NCBI RefSeq assembly: GCF_000739085.1
Contig: NZ_CP009110.1
Location: 6,510,001 to 6,574,000, forward strand
DNA length: 64,000 bases
Direction: 5' to 3'
Source: Amycolatopsis methanolica 239
GTDB lineage: Bacteria; Actinomycetota; Actinomycetes; Mycobacteriales; Pseudonocardiaceae
The notes beneath the pieces are model-generated. The model saw only the letters and a list, made by a program, of their open reading frames with translations. It searched no databases and was not told the DNA's origin. Each line of letters opens with the position of its first letter. Positions within the stretch are counted from its first letter, which is position 1. The position numbers were made by a program, and so were the translations under genes. This document shows, in pieces, positions 25,335 through 35,281 of this stretch.

Positions 25335-26067
25335 ATGACCACGGCCGACCGGCTCACGCGGCACGTCCTGCGGCTGCCCCATCGCGAGCTCGACCTGGAC
25401 CAGCTGCGTGCCGAGCTCGACGCAGTGCTGCGCGCGGAGATCGGATGGGATTTCGCGGCGTCGTCCACCGATCCGGCGACCCTGCTGTTCACCAGCTGCG
25501 TCCTGCTGGGCCCTGAGGGGGACCACGCTCGCGAGCGCGACCTGTTCGAGGCGGAGTTCGGCGGTCCGGACGTCAACCGGTTCACCGACCTGGTGCGACG
25601 TCCGCAACCGGTCGCGTCGCTACATGCCGCCACCGGCGGCGACCTGGATCGCTCACCGCGCTGGCGCGAGGTCCTGGCCCCCATCGGCGTGACGGACGAG
25701 CTCCGCGCGGCGTTCAGCGACAGCGCCGGGTGCTGGGGCACGCTGATCGCCTACCGGACCGGTGCCACCCCGTTCGGCGACGGCGACGTCGGTGCCGTCG
25801 CCGCGGTGGCACCGCTGATCGGTGACGGGCTGCGTCGCGCGATGCTGCGGACCGCGGCGACGGCTCTGCCCGCACCTGCCGAGGCGCCGGGCATCCTCGT
25901 CCTGGACGGGGACGGCGCGGTCGCGACTGCACCGATCCATCGACCGCGAACAATTCCCGCTCACCGCGAGCATGGTCGGCCACATCTTCGCCCCGGACAC
26001 CGACGCCGCCTTCGAAGCCGGACAGCGCCTCATCCTGAGCGGCCTGCGCACCACGTACCTGCGGTAG
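25335..26067 (+). pseudogene. Remnant: GAF-type regulator N-terminus joined to a TetR-like C-terminus
   Basis: From ATG 25335 about 200 residues resemble the ligand-binding half of a LuxR-type regulator with GAF-like domain (TADRLTRHVLRLPHRELDLD, GCWGTLIAYRTGATPFGDGD, APGILVLDGDGAVATA), but no LuxR HTH follows. Near 25930 the coding signal moves one frame and reads EQFPLTASMVGHIF, then FEAGQRLILSGL and stop at 26067, like the last helices of a TetR protein. This looks like a deletion that fused remains of two regulators. The unbroken first frame runs on antisense into the next gene and is not meaningful there. Confidence 0.5.
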
Positions 26068-26070
26068 CGC

Positions 26071-26889
26071 TCAGTCCTCCGGCTTCCACGGCAGCGGCAC
26101 CACCAGGCAGGGCCCGCCGACGAACAGCCCGCCGTCGATGCCCAGCACCTTGCCACCGGCGTACAGGTAGGGCGCCTCGATCTGGCTGGGGTGGATGCCG
26201 AGCTGGTCGGCGATCACGCTGTGCCCGTGCACGATCCGCTCGCCGCCGAGCTGCTCCAGCAGGTAGTCGGCGATGTCCGGGCCGTGCGGGCCGCGGAAGG
26301 CGTAGCGCGTCGTCATGCGGCGCCACACGTCCCACCACTCCACGAGGTCGTCGCCGACCAGGATCTCGCGCACGGTGGTGTTGATGTCCTCCGCGTCGTC
26401 GCCCCAGTCGAGGTACTCCACGGTGTCCGAGTGCATCAGCAGGTGGCCTGCGGCGTGCGCGATCAGCGGACGGCTGGTCAGCCACTCGACGTGCCCGTCG
26501 GTCAGCGCGTCCTGATCGGACAGCTGCCCACCGTTGATCTCCCAGCTGCGGGCGAAGCTGCGCGGCCCGAAGTCCGACGGCACCTCGGTGTCGCCGAAGC
26601 GGTGCATGCCCAGCAGCAGGATCTCGTGGTTGCCCAGCAACGTCCGCGTCGACCCGCCGACCTCGGCGGCCTGCCGGTGCAGCCGCATCACCAGGTCGAT
26701 CACGCCGATCCCGTCCGGGCCCCGGTCCACGAAGTCGCCGAGGAACCACAGGTGCGCGTCCCCGCCGGACCAGTCGCCGGACTCGTCGACCAGCCCGGCC
26801 CGCCGCAGCGCCGCCACCAGCGGTTCCCGGTGCCCATGCACGTCGCCGACGACGTAGGTGCGGGCATCGGGCTGCTGATGGTCACTCAT
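26071..26889 (-). CDS. Metallophosphoesterase, Ser/Thr phosphatase or ApaH-like
   Basis: A 272-residue calcineurin-like phosphoesterase with metal motifs YVVGDVHGHREPL, FLGDFVDRGPDG, LLGNHEILL and IVHGHSVI, so both metal sites should be complete. The PPP/ApaH layout suggests a protein phosphatase or dinucleoside tetraphosphatase. It follows the HAD-IIA gene by 27 bases on the same strand and may be the last gene of the mod operon transcript, though a molybdate role is not implied. Confidence 0.87.
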   Translation of the reverse strand: MSDHQQPDARTYVVGDVHGHREPLVAALRRAGLVDESGDWSGGDAHLWFLGDFVDRGPDGIGVIDLVMRLHRQAAEVGGSTRTLLGNHEILLLGMHRFGDTEVPSDFGPRSFARSWEINGGQLSDQDALTDGHVEWLTSRPLIAHAAGHLLMHSDTVEYLDWGDDAEDINTTVREILVGDDLVEWWDVWRRMTTRYAFRGPHGPDIADYLLEQLGGERIVHGHSVIADQLGIHPSQIEAPYLYAGGKVLGIDGGLFVGGPCLVVPLPWKPED

Positions 26890-26916
26890 CCTTCGACGAT
26901 AGGCGGTTGCCGCAGG

Positions 26917-27717
26917 TCAGGTGAGCACCGCCCCGTCCCCGAACGGGTCCTGCGTGCGGCCGACCAGGTCCGCGATCGAGTCGAGCACCAGCGTCGGCCG
27001 GTACGGGTACCGCTCGGCCGACTCCTTGGTGGAGATGCCGGTGAGCACCAGGATCGTCTGCAACCCGGCCTCGATGCCCGAGTGCACGTCGGTGTCCATC
27101 CGGTCGCCGATCATGATCGTGCCCTCGGAGTGCGCGCCGAGGCTGCGCAACGCCGACCGCATCATCAGCGGGTTCGGCTTGCCCACGAAGTACGGCTGCC
27201 GCCCGGTGGCCCGCTCGATGAGGGCCGCTATCGAACCGGTGGCGGGCAGGCTGCCCTCCAGGCTCGGCCCGGTCGCGTCCGGGTTGGTGGCGATGAACTT
27301 CGCGCCGGCCTCGATGAGCCGGATGGCGCGGGTGATCGCGGTGAAGCTGTACGTGCGGGTCTCGCCCAGCACCACGTAGTCCGGGTCGCGGTCGGTGAGC
27401 ACGTACCCGGCCTCGTGCAGCGCCGTGGTCAGCCCGGCCTCGCCGATGACGAACGCCGACCCGCCCGGCCGCTGGCTGTGCAGGAACTTCGCGGTCGCCA
27501 GCGCGGAGGTCCAGATGCGTTCCTCTGGCACGTCCAGCCCGGTGCGCAGCAGCCGGGCCCGCAGGTCACGCGGGGTGTAGATGGAGTTGTTGGTCAGCAC
27601 CAGGAACGGGGTGTCGTTGGCCCGCAGTTCGGCGAGGAACTCGTCGGCGCCGGGCACCAGGTGCTCCTCGTGCACCAGCACGCCGTCCATGTCGGTCAGA
27701 TACGTCCAACGGCTCAT
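26917..27717 (-). CDS. HAD-IIA family sugar-phosphatase-like hydrolase (NagD type)
   Basis: The 266-residue enzyme has the HAD-IIA motif [15 protein letters not shown], motif [12 protein letters not shown], the large C2 cap, Lys in FVGKPNPLM, and motif [13 protein letters not shown]. NagD-like members remove phosphate from nucleotides or sugar phosphates. Its ATG overlaps the modC stop as ATGA, so it is translated with the molybdate transporter genes. Confidence 0.9.
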   Translation of the reverse strand: MSRWTYLTDMDGVLVHEEHLVPGADEFLAELRANDTPFLVLTNNSIYTPRDLRARLLRTGLDVPEERIWTSALATAKFLHSQRPGGSAFVIGEAGLTTALHEAGYVLTDRDPDYVVLGETRTYSFTAITRAIRLIEAGAKFIATNPDATGPSLEGSLPATGSIAALIERATGRQPYFVGKPNPLMMRSALRSLGAHSEGTIMIGDRMDTDVHSGIEAGLQTILVLTGISTKESAERYPYRPTLVLDSIADLVGRTQDPFGDGAVLT

Positions 27718-28790
27718 GCCTGAAGACTAGCCGGGTGAACCGTGACCGCGGTGGCCTTGATCGCGAGCCGCACCGGCGCACCCGGCTCCAGGCGCAGGTC
27801 GGCGACCGCGGCCGGGGTGAGGTCGGCGGACAGGCCGGCCGCCCAGCCCTCACCGGCGGCCCGGACCCGGATCACCGGTCCGTGTGGTTCGAGCGCGCCG
27901 ACGACGGCCCCGATCGTGTTGCGCGGGCTGCCCGGATGCCCGTCCTCCGCCGGGTACACCGACACCGCGCTCGGCTCGAACACCGCCACGGCCGGTTCGC
28001 CGGTGACCGCGTCCGGCGACAGGATCCCGGCGACCAGGCCGCCGTCCGCGGTCCGCAGTCCGTCGGCGACCGCGGTGCCGGACACCAGGTTGAGCCCGGC
28101 GATCCGCGCGGTGAACGCCGTTCTGGGCGCGGCCAGCACTTCCCGGGTGGGGCCGCGTTCGACGACCCGGCCCGCGGCCAGCACCACGACGTGGTCGGCC
28201 AGCGCCAGCGCGTCCAGCGGATCGTGGGTGACCAGCACCGTCGCGCGGTGCGGGTCGGCGGCCAGCACCCGCCGCAGCAGGCCGCGGATGGCCGGGGCGG
28301 CGTCCACGTCGAGCGCCGCGAGCGGCTCGTCGAGCAGCAACAGGTCCGGGTTCCCGGCCAGCGCCCTGGCGACCGCGACCCGCTGCGCCTGACCACCGGA
28401 GAGCTGTGCGGGCTTGCGCTCGGCGAACTCGGCGGCGTCCACCTCGGCCAGCCAGCGCCGGGCGATCTCCCGCGACTCCGCGCGCCCCGCCCCCTTGGAC
28501 CGCGGCGAGAACGCCACGTTGTCCACAACGGACAGGTGCGGGAAGAGCAGCGCGTCCTGCGACAGCAGGCCGACGGCCCGGTCGTGCGCGGGCAGGTCGT
28601 GCAACTCCCGCCCGCCGAGGGTGATCACCGCCCGGTCCGGCCGGAACAGCCCGGCGAGGCACCCCAGGATGCTCGACTTGCCGGAGCCGTTCGGGCCCAG
28701 GATCGCCAGCACGCTCCCGGCGGGCACGTCGAACGCCGCGGACAACGCGAAGGTGCCGCGGGTCAGCTCGATCTCGGCGTGCAGGCTCAC
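27714..28790 (-). CDS. modC: Molybdate ABC transporter ATP-binding protein with TOBE domain
   Basis: The 358-residue ATPase has Walker [15 protein letters not shown], signature [15 protein letters not shown], Walker [13 protein letters not shown] and switch VLVTHD. After about residue 235 comes a TOBE/MOP-type domain ([19 protein letters not shown]), which binds oxyanion in ModC proteins. It couples ATP hydrolysis to molybdate import at the membrane. It overlaps modB by 4 bases upstream and the HAD gene downstream, within the operon reg-modA-modB-modC. Confidence 0.93.
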   Translation of the reverse strand: MSLHAEIELTRGTFALSAAFDVPAGSVLAILGPNGSGKSSILGCLAGLFRPDRAVITLGGRELHDLPAHDRAVGLLSQDALLFPHLSVVDNVAFSPRSKGAGRAESREIARRWLAEVDAAEFAERKPAQLSGGQAQRVAVARALAGNPDLLLLDEPLAALDVDAAPAIRGLLRRVLAADPHRATVLVTHDPLDALALADHVVVLAAGRVVERGPTREVLAAPRTAFTARIAGLNLVSGTAVADGLRTADGGLVAGILSPDAVTGEPAVAVFEPSAVSVYPAEDGHPGSPRNTIGAVVGALEPHGPVIRVRAAGEGWAAGLSADLTPAAVADLRLEPGAPVRLAIKATAVTVHPASLQA

Positions 28791-29587
28791 CGGGCGGTCC
28801 CCTCCAGCGCCCGCGGCCGGGCGACCGCGATGACCACGACCGCGACGACTATCAGCAGCAGCGCCAGCGCGACCGCACTCTCCACATCAGCCTCGGCCTG
28901 CACGTAGACCTCCAGCGGCAGCGTCCTCGTCACGCCTTCGTAGCTGCCGGCGAACGTGATGGTCGCGCCGAACTCGCCGAGCGCGCGGGCGAAGCTGAGC
29001 ACCGCGCCCGAGCCGAGCGCGGGCAGCAGCAACGGCAGCGTGACCCGCCGGAACACCGTCCACGGGCGCGCGCCCAGCGTCGAGGCGATCTGCTCGTACC
29101 GGTCGCCGCCGCTGCGCAGCGCGCCCTCCAGGCTCACCACCAGGAACGGCATCGCGACGAAGGTCTGGGCGATGATCACCGCCGCCGTGGTGAACGGGAC
29201 CTGCACCCCGGCCGTCACGCCCAGCAGGTAGCCGAGGAACCCCTTGCGGCCGAGCAGGTACAGCAGCGCGAGCCCGCCGACGACCGGCGGCAGGACCAGC
29301 GGCAGCAGCACGACCGCGCGCAGCACCCGGATGCCGCGGACGGTCGAGCGGGCGAGCACGACCGCCAGTGGCACGCCGAGCACGATGCACGCGAGCGTCG
29401 ACACGGCCGCGGTCTCCAGCGACAACCGCAGCGCGGTGAGTGCGGCGTCGCTGACGATCAGCTCCGGGACGCGCCGGAGATCGGTCCGCACGAGCAGGCC
29501 GACCACCGGCAGCACGACGAGCGCGAGGGCGAGCGTCGCGGGCACCCACAGAACCCACGGCACCCGCCGGGTCCTACGGAGCGCCAA
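28787..29587 (-). CDS. modB: Molybdate ABC transporter permease
   Basis: A 266-residue membrane permease with about five or six spans. The EAA loop that contacts ModC is ASTLGARPWTVFRRVTLPLL, followed by ALGSGAVLSFARALGEFGAT, typical of ModB. The start is TTG 29587, which overlaps the end of modA and lies after GAAGGCCGG; an in-frame GTG at about 29563 is the alternative. It forms the membrane channel of the molybdate importer. Confidence 0.92.
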   Translation of the reverse strand: MALRRTRRVPWVLWVPATLALALVVLPVVGLLVRTDLRRVPELIVSDAALTALRLSLETAAVSTLACIVLGVPLAVVLARSTVRGIRVLRAVVLLPLVLPPVVGGLALLYLLGRKGFLGYLLGVTAGVQVPFTTAAVIIAQTFVAMPFLVVSLEGALRSGGDRYEQIASTLGARPWTVFRRVTLPLLLPALGSGAVLSFARALGEFGATITFAGSYEGVTRTLPLEVYVQAEADVESAVALALLLIVVAVVVIAVARPRALEGTAR

Positions 29588-30326
29588 AACCGGCCTTCTG
29601 CAGCTCGGCCCTGCCCTGCTCGCCCAGCACGAACTCGACCCACTGCTTCGCGAGACCGGCCTGCGGGGCGTCCTTGACGACGGCGATCGGGTAGGAGTTG
29701 ACCGCCTGCGCCGACTCCGGGAAGTCGACCTGGCCGACCTTGCCCGCGGCGCTCGCGGCGTCGGTGACGTAGACCAGGCCGGCGTCCGCGTCCCCGCTCT
29801 GCACCTTGTTCAGGGCCTGCTTGACGTCCTGCTCCTCACTGGCCGGCCGCAGCGTGACCCCGGTGCCCCGCTCGACCTTCTCCGCCGCGGAGCCGCACGG
29901 CACCTGCGGGGCGCAGACGATGACGGTCAGCCCGCCCCGCGCGAGGTCGGCGAATCCCGTGATGCCCTTCGGGTTGCCCGGCGCGACGGCGATGGTCAGC
30001 CGGTTCGTCGCGAACACCGACGGCGCGCCGTCGACCACCCCGGCCTGGACGGCCTTGTCCATGTTGGTCTGGTCGGCCGAGGCGAACACGTCGGCTCGCG
30101 CGCCGTTCGACAGCTGCTGCACCAGCGCGGACGAGCCGGCGAAGTTGAACTTGACCTCGGTGCCCGGGTGCGAAGACTCGAAGGACGTCTTCAGCGCGGT
30201 GAACGACTCGGTGAGCGAGGCGGCGGCGAACACCGTCAGCGTCTCGCTCCCGCTCCCGCCCGACGACGACCCGCAGCCGGTGATCATCAGCGCGGCCGCG
30301 GCCACGAGGGCGCCCAGCTTCTTCAA
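29574..30326 (-). CDS. modA: Molybdate-binding lipoprotein
   Basis: The 250-residue protein has a lipoprotein signal (LVAAAALMITGCGSS, lipobox ITGC) and the ModA fold: TLTVFAAASLTESFTALKT, FNFAGSSALVQQLSNGARAD, VFASADQTNMD, and LVYVTDAASA. The Ser residues in AASL and GSSALV should contact molybdate. The start is TTG 30326: GGGAGG lies 6 bases upstream and the codon overlaps the stop of the preceding regulator as TTGA. Longer frames upstream are inside that regulator. Confidence 0.92.
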   Translation of the reverse strand: MKKLGALVAAAALMITGCGSSSGGSGSETLTVFAAASLTESFTALKTSFESSHPGTEVKFNFAGSSALVQQLSNGARADVFASADQTNMDKAVQAGVVDGAPSVFATNRLTIAVAPGNPKGITGFADLARGGLTVIVCAPQVPCGSAAEKVERGTGVTLRPASEEQDVKQALNKVQSGDADAGLVYVTDAASAAGKVGQVDFPESAQAVNSYPIAVVKDAPQAGLAKQWVEFVLGEQGRAELQKAGFGAP

Positions 30327-30727
30327 CTCTGTCCTCCCGGAGTCTCGACGACCACGGTGGTCGCCTTCACCACCGCAACGGCCAGCGATCCGGGCTTCAG
30401 GTCCAGCTCCCGCACCGCCTCGGCGCTCATCAGCGACACCACGCGGAACGGCCCGCACTGCAGCTCGACCTGCGCCATCACCTTGTCCACGACCAGGTCG
30501 GTGACCAGGCCGACGAACCGGTTGCGGGCGGAGCGCCCGACGCCGGACGGGTCGTTGGGGCGGGCGGCCTGCTCACGCGCGAAGGCGGCGAGCTCCGCGC
30601 CGTCGACGACCTTGCGGCCGGCGCCGTCGGTGGTGGCGGTCAGCTGCCCGCCCCGCACCCAGCGCCGGACGGTGTCGTCGCTGACGCCGAGCAGTTCGGC
30701 GGCTTCGGACAACCGGAATTGCGGCAT
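30323..30727 (-). CDS. HTH-TOBE molybdate-responsive regulator-like protein
   Basis: A 134-residue protein joining an excisionase/MerR-like DNA-binding helix pair (FRLSEAAELLGVSDDTVRRW, then VRGGQLTATTDG) to a C-terminal TOBE/MOP domain (RNRFVGLVTDLVVDKVMAQV, ending VAVVKATTVVVETPGG). TOBE domains bind molybdate or tungstate, so it probably senses the anion and controls the mod genes. Its stop overlaps the TTG start of modA. It differs from E. coli ModE in HTH type and in having a single TOBE. Confidence 0.87.
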   Translation of the reverse strand: MPQFRLSEAAELLGVSDDTVRRWVRGGQLTATTDGAGRKVVDGAELAAFAREQAARPNDPSGVGRSARNRFVGLVTDLVVDKVMAQVELQCGPFRVVSLMSAEAVRELDLKPGSLAVAVVKATTVVVETPGGQS

Positions 30728-30760
30728 GGAGGCGAGGTTACTTCCGCAATTGCGGAAAAG

Positions 30761-31237
30761 CTATGGGTTGTCCCCGAGAACGTCCGCACGCAACAGATCG
30801 AGCAGTTCGTTCTGGTACCGCTCGATCGCGTCACGTTCGGCCGGGCTGAACTTCTCCAACACCTTCTCGGTGATCACGAGCGCCGACTCGAAGAGCGGCG
30901 CGATCTTCTCCTCGTCCAGCGGCAGCACCTCGACGAGAACCTTGCGGCGGTCCCGGACGTCCCGGACGCGGCGCACGAAACCCGCGCGCTCCAAGCGGTC
31001 GATCACGCCGGTCACCGCGCCGGTGGACAGGCCGGTGAGCTTGGCGATCTCGCCCGCGGTCAGCGGCCCCTCGGCGCGCGCGGCCAGGTCGAGGGCCTTG
31101 TGGTCGGTGGCGGACAGCCCCAGCTTCTCGGCGATCTGGGCGTGCCGGAGGACGGCGAGGGTGCTCGATTCCCGGCCGATCTCGGCGAAGCGGGCGAGCA
31201 CGTCGCCGGGCACCGGGTACCTTTTTTCCTCCGGCAT
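30761..31237 (-). CDS. MarR-family transcriptional regulator
   Basis: A 158-residue winged-helix protein with MarR features: HKALDLAARAEGPLTAGEIA, KLTGLSTGAVTGVIDRLERA, and wing VRDVRDRRKVLVEV. It is 33 bases upstream of the HTH-TOBE gene on the same strand and divergent from moaA, so it could be the first gene of the mod transcript or act on moaA; neither is shown. The ligand is unknown. Confidence 0.87.
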   Translation of the reverse strand: MPEEKRYPVPGDVLARFAEIGRESSTLAVLRHAQIAEKLGLSATDHKALDLAARAEGPLTAGEIAKLTGLSTGAVTGVIDRLERAGFVRRVRDVRDRRKVLVEVLPLDEEKIAPLFESALVITEKVLEKFSPAERDAIERYQNELLDLLRADVLGDNP

Positions 31238-31339
31238 CCGGCGCGTCCCTTCCCAAGTGGTCTTCGTAGTTGAAACACTCTGCTACCGAGACATTCTAGT
31301 GAGGATCCACGGTCCGGTCGGCGGGTTAGGCTGGTGTCA

Positions 31340-32401
31340 ATGAGTGCGGTAGATCTCGGGCTCCCCCGCGTGCCGGGCACACGCGGAACCACGCAGCCCC
31401 GCCCTGACAACCCCGCCCTCGTCGACACGTTCGGCCGCGTCGCGACGGATCTGCGCGTGTCGCTGACCGACCGCTGCAACCTCCGCTGCACGTACTGCAT
31501 GCCGGCCGAGGGCCTGCCGTGGCTGCCCGGTGACGACGTGCTCACCGACAGCGAGCTGCTGCGGTTGCTGCGGATAGCGGTCGAACGCCTCGGCATCACC
31601 GACATCCGGCTCACCGGCGGCGAACCGCTGCTGCGGCCCGGGCTCGAGCACCTGGTCGCGGAGATCACCGCGCTGCGCCCGCGGCCCCGGCTTTCCATGA
31701 CCACCAACGGGATCGGGCTCGCCAAGCGCGCCCGCGCGTTCGCCGAAGCGGGCCTGGACCGGATCAACATCTCGCTCGACACCGTCGATCCGGAGACGTT
31801 CGTGCGGATCACCCGGCGGGACCGGCTGAGCCACGTGCTGGACGGCCTCGCCGCCGCCCGCGACGCGGGGCTGGACCCGGTCAAGGTGAACGCGGTGCTG
31901 CTGCGCGGGATCAACGAGCACGAGGCCGCGCCGCTGCTGCGGTTCTGCCTCGACCACGGCTACCACCTGCGGTTCATCGAGCAGATGCCGCTGGACGCCC
32001 AGCACGGCTGGAACCGCGCCGACATGGTGACCGCGGAGGAGATCTTTTCCTTGCTCAGCAAGGAGTTCACGCTCTCGCCGAGCCCGGAGGCGCGCGGCGG
32101 GGCGCCTGCGGAGCGCTGGCTCGTCGACGGCGGCCCCGGCGACGTCGGGATCATCGCGTCGGTCACGCGCCCGTTCTGCGCGGCCTGCGAGCGCACCCGC
32201 CTGACGGCCGATGGTGCCGTGCGGTCGTGCCTGTTCAGCAACGACGAGACGGATCTGCGGGCACTACTGCGCGGCGGGGCGGACGACGAGGAGATCGCCC
32301 AGGCCTGGCGCACGACCATGTGGGGCAAGCTCGCCGGCCACGAGATCAACGACGCCGGCTTCGCCCAGCCGATCCGGCCGATGAGCGCGATCGGGGGATA
32401 G
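31340..32401 (+). CDS. moaA: GTP 3',8-cyclase, molybdenum cofactor biosynthesis
   Basis: The radical-SAM enzyme (353 residues) converts GTP to 3',8-cyclo-GTP, the first step of molybdopterin synthesis. The N-terminal cluster motif is DRCNLRCTYCMPAEG, with GGEPLLRP for SAM binding, and the C-terminal second cluster uses PFCAACERTRL and SCLF. The usual terminal double glycine is present (AIGG). ATG 31340 is preferred to GTG 31334. moaD follows after 3 bases, so the two are one operon. Confidence 0.95.
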   Translation: MSAVDLGLPRVPGTRGTTQPRPDNPALVDTFGRVATDLRVSLTDRCNLRCTYCMPAEGLPWLPGDDVLTDSELLRLLRIAVERLGITDIRLTGGEPLLRPGLEHLVAEITALRPRPRLSMTTNGIGLAKRARAFAEAGLDRINISLDTVDPETFVRITRRDRLSHVLDGLAAARDAGLDPVKVNAVLLRGINEHEAAPLLRFCLDHGYHLRFIEQMPLDAQHGWNRADMVTAEEIFSLLSKEFTLSPSPEARGGAPAERWLVDGGPGDVGIIASVTRPFCAACERTRLTADGAVRSCLFSNDETDLRALLRGGADDEEIAQAWRTTMWGKLAGHEINDAGFAQPIRPMSAIGG

Positions 32402-32404
32402 ATC

Positions 32405-32662
32405 TTGACCGTGAGCGTCCTGGTGCGCTATTTCGCGTCCGCGCGCGCGGCCGCGGGCGTGGAAGAAGAGGTACTCCAATTGCCTGCCGGCGCCTCGGTC
32501 GCCGAGGCCGTCGTCGCTCTCCGTGATCTTCATCCGGAGACCCTCCCGCGGATCCTCCAGGCGGCCAGCTTCCTCGTCGACGGGGTGGCCGTCCGCGACC
32601 GTTCGCGACCCCTCCCGGAGGGGGCCGAACTGGACGTCCTGCCGCCCTTCGCGGGGGGTTGA
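32405..32662 (+). CDS. moaD: MoaD/ThiS-family sulphur carrier
   Basis: The 85-residue beta-grasp protein ends in PPFAGG; the terminal Gly-Gly is the site that is adenylated and then carries sulphur for molybdopterin synthase. The N-terminal strand VSVLVRYFASARAAAGVEEE fits MoaD. The start is TTG 32405, 3 bases after moaA, or GTG 32411. MoaE lies in the fused gene at 33846, so both synthase halves are in this window. Confidence 0.92.
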   Translation: MTVSVLVRYFASARAAAGVEEEVLQLPAGASVAEAVVALRDLHPETLPRILQAASFLVDGVAVRDRSRPLPEGAELDVLPPFAGG

Positions 32663-32816
32663 ACGCGGTTCACGATCGGCCCAACCGTGCCAGAACGACG
32701 TGATCCAGACCTCACGATCGGTGAAATATCTCGACTTGGAAACGGCCAGGTAACGGCACGCTGACCAGGAGAAACAGGGAGATCGGCATAGGTTGCGCGA
32801 TGTTACTGTGATGTAG

Positions 32817-33755
<939 letters not shown>

Positions 33756-33773
33756 CACTAGGGGTGTCCGGCA

Positions 33774-33803
33774 GCCCCACTGCAATCCCCCGGGTGGTGG
33801 GGC
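33774..33803. terminator. Hairpin between rpfA and the mog-moaE gene
   Basis: GCCCCAC (33774-33780) pairs with GTGGGGC (33797-33803) across a 16-base loop, 19 bases beyond the rpfA stop and between converging genes. There is no T tract, as is usual for GC-rich actinomycetes. Confidence 0.4.
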
Positions 33804-33845
33804 GCCGGCGCCCTGGCGGTTCGGGTTACGCCCGCGCCGCCGGCG

Positions 33846-34814
33846 TCAGGGCGAGTTGACCCACTCGTCCGTGCCATCGGTGAAGTGCTGGTGCTTCCAC
33901 ACCGGCAACTGGGCCTTCACCTCGTCGACGAGTTCGGCGCAGGTTGCGAAGGCCTCGGCCCTGTGGTCGGCGGACACGGCGCATGCGAGCGCCACGTCCC
34001 CGATCTCCAGGGCCCCGATCCGGTGGCTGACGGCGATCGTCCGCACTCCGCTGCGGCGGCCGGCGACCTGAGCGACCACGCGGGCCAGCACGTCGCCCGC
34101 GCTCGGGTGCCCCTCGTAGAACAGGGACTTCACGCCCTTGCCGCCGTCGTGGTCGCGGACGACGCCACCGAAGGTCACCACCGCTCCGGCGGACTGGTCG
34201 TCCACGAGGGCCGCGTGCTCCTCGACGGACAACGGCTGATCGGTCACCTCGGCCCGCGCGATGTGCGCGGTCGCCTGGGTGACCATCGGCGTTTCCGGGG
34301 TCTTCGTGGCGGGTGCTTCGGCGGCCGGGCGCGGGTGGTCGCCGCCCGCGAGCTGGTCGACGGCGTGCGTGAGTACTCCGTCGAGCACGCCGAGCCCGTC
34401 CTTCACCCCGCCGCGTGAGCCGGGCAGGTTCACGACGAGGGTTCGGCCGGCGACGCCGGCCACGCCGCGGGACAGCACCGCGGTCGGCACCTTCGGCAGC
34501 CCGGCGGACCGGATCGCCTCCGCGAGGCCCGGCAGCTGGTGGTCCAGCAGCGGCGCCGTGACGTCCGGGGTGCGGTCGGTGGGCGAGATCCCGGTGCCTC
34601 CGGTCGTGATGACCACGTGCACGTCGTCGTCGAGCGCCTCGCGGAGTGCCTGGGCGACCGGGTCGCCGTCGGGCACCACTCGCGGTTCCGGCACGTCGAA
34701 GCCGCGCTCGGCCAGCCAGGCGGCGATCACCGGGCCCGTGTGGTCGGCGTAGACGCCCGCCGAGGCCCGGTTCGACGCGACGATCACCCGCGCGGTGCGC
34801 TTGTCGTTGCTCAT
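33846..34814 (-). CDS. MogA/MoaB-MoaE fusion protein
   Basis: The 322-residue protein fuses two cofactor enzymes. Residues about 1-155 are MogA/MoaB-type (RVIVASNRASAGVYADHTGP, VITTGGTGISPTDRTPD, LPGSRGGVKDGLGVL), which adenylates molybdopterin. Residues about 185-320 are MoaE, the large subunit of molybdopterin synthase (AGAVVTFGGVVRDHDGGKGV, LFYEGHPSAGDVL, VWKHQHFTDGTDEWVN, with the active-site Lys in PVWKHQ). ATG 34814 overlaps the moaC stop as ATGA. In mycobacteria these are separate adjacent genes. Confidence 0.92.
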   Translation of the reverse strand: MSNDKRTARVIVASNRASAGVYADHTGPVIAAWLAERGFDVPEPRVVPDGDPVAQALREALDDDVHVVITTGGTGISPTDRTPDVTAPLLDHQLPGLAEAIRSAGLPKVPTAVLSRGVAGVAGRTLVVNLPGSRGGVKDGLGVLDGVLTHAVDQLAGGDHPRPAAEAPATKTPETPMVTQATAHIARAEVTDQPLSVEEHAALVDDQSAGAVVTFGGVVRDHDGGKGVKSLFYEGHPSAGDVLARVVAQVAGRRSGVRTIAVSHRIGALEIGDVALACAVSADHRAEAFATCAELVDEVKAQLPVWKHQHFTDGTDEWVNSP

Positions 34815-35281
34815 GGCCGCTCCCACACCCCGGACTTACCGCCGAGCTTGCGCTCCAAACGGACCCCGTCCAAGGTGGCTGCGGGGTCGACGGCCTTGAT
34901 CATGTCGTGCACGGTGAGCCCCGCGACGGCGACGGCGGTCAGCGCCTCCATCTCGACCCCGGTGCGATCGGTGGTCTTGACGGTCGCCGTGATGCGCACT
35001 TCGGCCGGCCCGAGGTCGAACTCGACCTTGACGCCGGACAGGGCGATCTGGTGGCAGAGCGGGATCAGGTCCGGCACCTTCTTGGCGCCCATGATCCCGG
35101 CGATGCGCGCGGTCGCGAGGGCGTCGCCCTTGGGCAACCCGTCCCGCGACAGCAGATCGACCACCTCGGCCGTGGTGTGCACGACCCCCGTGGCGACGGC
35201 CGTCCGAGCGGTGGCCTGCTTGCCGGAGACGTCGACCATCCGGGCAGCGCCCTTCTCGTCGACGTGGCTCAGTTCACTCAC
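34811..35281 (-). CDS. moaC: Cyclic pyranopterin monophosphate synthase
   Basis: The 156-residue enzyme rearranges 3',8-cyclo-GTP to cyclic pyranopterin phosphate. Family motifs are MVDVSGKQATARTAVATG, KGDALATARIAGIMGAKKVP, IPLCHQIALSGVKVEFDL, TGVEMEALTAVAVAGLTVHD, and DMIKAVDPAATLDGVRLERK. All expected His, Glu, Asp and Lys positions are present. Coupled to the downstream MogA-MoaE gene by ATGA. Confidence 0.95.
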   Translation of the reverse strand: MSELSHVDEKGAARMVDVSGKQATARTAVATGVVHTTAEVVDLLSRDGLPKGDALATARIAGIMGAKKVPDLIPLCHQIALSGVKVEFDLGPAEVRITATVKTTDRTGVEMEALTAVAVAGLTVHDMIKAVDPAATLDGVRLERKLGGKSGVWERP

